This document shows positions 43,823-46,040 of a stretch of 46,040 bases of DNA, piece by piece. The stretch lies in assembly GCA_012838805.1 (NCBI GenBank), contig DUON01000002.1, positions 1 to 46,040 on the forward strand, read 5' to 3'. Made by a program: the position numbers and the translations under genes. Each line of letters begins with the position of its first letter. Position 1 is the first letter of the stretch. The stretch comes from Clostridiales bacterium. Lineage in GTDB: Bacteria; Bacillota; Clostridia; Christensenellales; DTU072. Below the pieces are notes generated by a model. The model searched no databases. It was not told the DNA's origin and saw nothing but the letters and a program-made list of their open reading frames with translations.

Positions 43823-45652
43823 TTATGCTTGCGGAGTATTTTTCCTTTTTTCAATCTCCGCCATCATATGGTCATAGTATCTTTCGTCGATTATGAACTT
43901 TTTGTGCTGAATGAACCAAGCCAAGGCGATAAGCACTATCGGAGCTATGGCGGTGGCGGCTCTTAGCCATAACCTCATCTTTAAGTTGCTGCGGTTCTTA
44001 AAATGCACATTAGCGGCATTGAAGTCATCTCCCATAAGCTCCATAGAATACTTATAACTTATATCCCCTTGCCCAATCAAAAGGTCTTCGTCCTCAATGT
44101 CTTTCCAATATCCTAATTCTGTTTTACTGTTGGGCACAGGCTTATTGTTTTTGTAGGTTTCACGATAAATTTTACAGTCGTTTAAGGATTGAATATATTC
44201 GGCGCGAAGTTGATATTTCGCCATATCGGTATCTTCAGCGATTTCTTTTTCCACAAGCTCTATGGCTTTTTCCGTATCGCTTTGGCTATTGAAAACTATC
44301 AAATAGTCTTGCACCCTGTCGATATATTCCACTTGTTCCACGGCGGTATCTATATTTTCCAAATATCCTTTTTGAGATTCCATAAGCGAAATGTTCTGAC
44401 TTAAGATAAATATTCCAGACACCGCAAGCACCAGGGTAACAATACCATATTGCACCGCAGAGGAAAATTTGACCATAAACGGTCTAAGGGTGGAGACCAC
44501 TGCTTCATTCCGTTCACCTTGTTTGTATTCGTTATACTCAACGCAGTTTGTCATATTAATAATTGACGCCATATAAAATAGAGCTTGACCGCAAAAGACC
44601 AGTATACCGAATGCGGCAAGGGTTATGATATTAAAGGGCAGGAAGTTCGGCCACCAGCCCAAAAGCCCTATTCCTACATAACCGACAACGGCGATAGCGG
44701 CGGATATAAGCATAAGCTTTTTTCTGCCCAGTTTTTTGGCAAGTCTTGGATATAAAAGATTGGCAAGAATATTGCAGATACCGAATATGACAATGAAATA
44801 AAAGCTGTAGCTGTCATAACCTATTTCAAGGAAATAAAGGTTATACGCCAAAGCCACCAGCAAGTTGCTTCCTATGCTGTATAAGAACATAGATAGTGTC
44901 ATCCAAAGCACTTGGTCATTTTTTATAATAGTATTCCACATGTGCTTAAGGGAGATTTTTGATTGCTTTTCAAGTTCGGTCCTTGGCGTTTCTTTTACGC
45001 CAAAGGAAGTCATAATTTGGCACCCTATGAAAAACGCCACAATGATTATTGAGACAATGCTGTATCCTTTGACCACATTTCCGGGAGTGGTGAATATGAC
45101 AATTCCCTGTCCCGCAAACGCGCCTACACTGGCGAAAATAACAGTAAGGGTAGCTACGGTGTTCCGCTCTGATTTTTTGGAAGAGAGGGAGGGGAGCATA
45201 GCCCAGTATCCAATATCGTTCATCGTAAAGGTGGTTTCCCAAAGGAAGTACATGATTGTCATGAATATGACAAAATTCCAACCTGTCCAAATACGGATGT
45301 TGAACATAAGGATAATGATTATACCGCAGGTTACGGCACCGATAAGAATCCATGGCTTGAACTTTCCCCATTTTAGGTGCGTGCCTTCAATAATCGCACC
45401 CATTACGGGGTCGTTTATAGCGTCCCAGATTCTGCCGCCGATACCAATAATAAGGCTGAGTGCGGTGAACTGTGCCAGCGAAAGCGATACGCCGAACTGC
45501 ACATACACCAGCAAAAAGGCAGACACCAATTGATATGACATATCCCTGCCAATTCCGCCGACCGAGAACAGCCACTTGTTTTTGTTGAACAGTTTTACTC
45601 TGTTTTGTTCCTTAAGGTCTAAATTGTTGTCGATAACAGCTTGTTTTTGCAT
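43823..45652 (-). CDS. GPH-family symporter with a large extracellular insert
   Basis: This 609-residue transporter has the hallmark RIWDAINDPVMGAIIEG (about residues 74-90) and the later NCVEYNEYKQGERNEA block of the GPH family. Most members have 450-500 residues; here about 140 extra residues (about 420-560) lie between the last two helices, on the side predicted to be outside. The insert is charged, mainly helical and rich in Glu, Lys and Tyr, with one cysteine. It could bind substrate or a partner. The cytoplasmic tail is short. The gene has its own promoter and no sugar genes beside it. Confidence 0.87.
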   Translation of the reverse strand: MQKQAVIDNNLDLKEQNRVKLFNKNKWLFSVGGIGRDMSYQLVSAFLLVYVQFGVSLSLAQFTALSLIIGIGGRIWDAINDPVMGAIIEGTHLKWGKFKPWILIGAVTCGIIIILMFNIRIWTGWNFVIFMTIMYFLWETTFTMNDIGYWAMLPSLSSKKSERNTVATLTVIFASVGAFAGQGIVIFTTPGNVVKGYSIVSIIIVAFFIGCQIMTSFGVKETPRTELEKQSKISLKHMWNTIIKNDQVLWMTLSMFLYSIGSNLLVALAYNLYFLEIGYDSYSFYFIVIFGICNILANLLYPRLAKKLGRKKLMLISAAIAVVGYVGIGLLGWWPNFLPFNIITLAAFGILVFCGQALFYMASIINMTNCVEYNEYKQGERNEAVVSTLRPFMVKFSSAVQYGIVTLVLAVSGIFILSQNISLMESQKGYLENIDTAVEQVEYIDRVQDYLIVFNSQSDTEKAIELVEKEIAEDTDMAKYQLRAEYIQSLNDCKIYRETYKNNKPVPNSKTELGYWKDIEDEDLLIGQGDISYKYSMELMGDDFNAANVHFKNRSNLKMRLWLRAATAIAPIVLIALAWFIQHKKFIIDERYYDHMMAEIEKRKNTPQA

Positions 45653-45681
45653 AATAAAACCCCTATAATCTTTATAATACT

Positions 45682-45711
45682 ATTATGGCATAAATCTATC
45701 CTGTTTGTAAA
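45682..45711 (-). promoter_or_regulatory. Promoter of the leftward GPH symporter
   Basis: On the minus strand TTTACA (45706-45711), an 18-base spacer and CATAAT (45682-45687). Confidence 0.55.
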
Positions 45712-45742
45712 TATGTAATATTTTTAAAAGATTGGAAGGTAG

Positions 45743-45883
45743 TGGGATTTCAATACAGATACTTTGCCAGAAGAGCAACTGGAAGAAGTTGAAGTGGAAG
45801 CGACGCTATACGAGGAAGCCTATACGGAAATACGACAAGTATATCAAGAAACAAAATTATATGCCAAATGGATAAAAGAATAA
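45743..45883 (+). pseudogene. Remnant of a Listeria-Bacteroides (Flg_new) repeat surface protein
   Basis: A 46-codon open stretch between TAG and TAA has no start codon or ribosome site. It reads WDFNTDTLPEEQLEE and ends KLYAKWIKE. WDFNT and LYAKW are the internal and terminal marks of Flg_new/InlB B-repeat domains, which form stalks of secreted proteins. The 5' part of the gene is missing. Its position next to the probable tmRNA gene may mean it was left by a past rearrangement. Confidence 0.45.
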
Positions 45884-45898
45884 ATATATAAGGGGGTA

Positions 45899-46040
45899 TG
45901 GAGCTGACAGCGCGAATCGAACTCGCGACGGCGGAGCAACTCTTCGCTTTTGCTTGTTTTTACCATAAATGGCAAAAAGCATCGCCTTAACGCTCGGTTG
46001 CTCCTTTTTCCCACAAGTATTCTACTTGCGGGAGCCCTAA
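45899..46040 (-). ncRNA. ssrA: Probable 3' part of tmRNA (5' part outside the window)
   Basis: On the minus strand the sequence ends in CAGCTCCA, the acceptor end of tmRNA. It is preceded by a T-arm with GCGAGTTCGATTCGCGC, whose stem has one A-G mismatch. Three bases (TGT) separate the T-arm from the acceptor strand, which is unusual. Further 5', CCCGCAAGTA and TACTTGTGGG form a hairpin, and GGAGCAAC with GTTGCTCC encloses the last domain, as expected for pseudoknot arms. CCA is not encoded. The tag-peptide frame and the 5' acceptor strand lie beyond base 46040, so the assignment rests on the 3' domain only. Confidence 0.5.

Noticed and set aside
45899..45975. An ordinary tRNA gene at the right end
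   Set aside because: No anticodon or D arm can be placed at tRNA distances; the CAGCTCCA end and long helical domain fit tmRNA better.

Overview
The window reads as a low-GC, AGA-rich Bacillota (Clostridia-like) chromosome from an anaerobe. It has SD-led genes, sigma-A-type promoters with 17-18 bp spacers, lipobox lipoproteins, an oxygen-sensitive class III ribonucleotide reductase and a PerR-like regulator. No phage, transposase or CRISPR array was seen. Nothing in the sequence fixes the species.

Layout. 1-7767: a giant surface protein of about 22 near-identical YGxxDP (MBG/YDG-type) repeats, cut by the left edge. 7837-10281: a ZIP metal transporter with a Fur-like operator, and a BspA-type LRR protein, both leftward. 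10425-12005: a GPH sugar symporter. 12223-17972: a cyclic-di-GMP-I riboswitch with a terminator, followed by two large exported proteins with C-terminal LRRs. 18083-21369: a 50-residue aconitase-X-like fragment, an esterase, then leftward lipoprotein, SGNH-hydrolase and TM2 genes.

21479-25862 is the most unusual part. A promoter and a structured attenuator leader of unidentified class precede five tightly packed genes. Four encode exported proteins with domains resembling the sulfite-oxidase/molybdopterin-oxidoreductase fold without an evident cofactor cysteine. One of these is fused to a complete alkaline-phosphatase-superfamily phosphodiesterase. The fifth gene encodes an FMN-binding lipoprotein of the RnfG/NqrC type. 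I infer a cell-surface redox or electron-transfer module.

25962-33929: a monoacylglycerol-lipase-like hydrolase, a second GPH symporter, an unknown membrane-anchored protein, a polar amino acid ABC importer and a third GPH symporter broken by a frameshift. 34150-38526: GTP-PEPCK facing malic enzyme and an Ldh_2-type malate/lactate dehydrogenase. Together these could form a malate shunt from PEP to pyruvate. 38790-39837: a Fur/PerR-like regulator and a peroxiredoxin gene with three frameshifts. 40007-43715: a metallophosphoesterase and nrdD, the latter with two NrdR boxes and a C-terminal glutaredoxin-like domain. 43823-45652: a fourth GPH symporter with a large extracellular insert. At the right edge are a surface-protein remnant and what looks like the 3' end of tmRNA.
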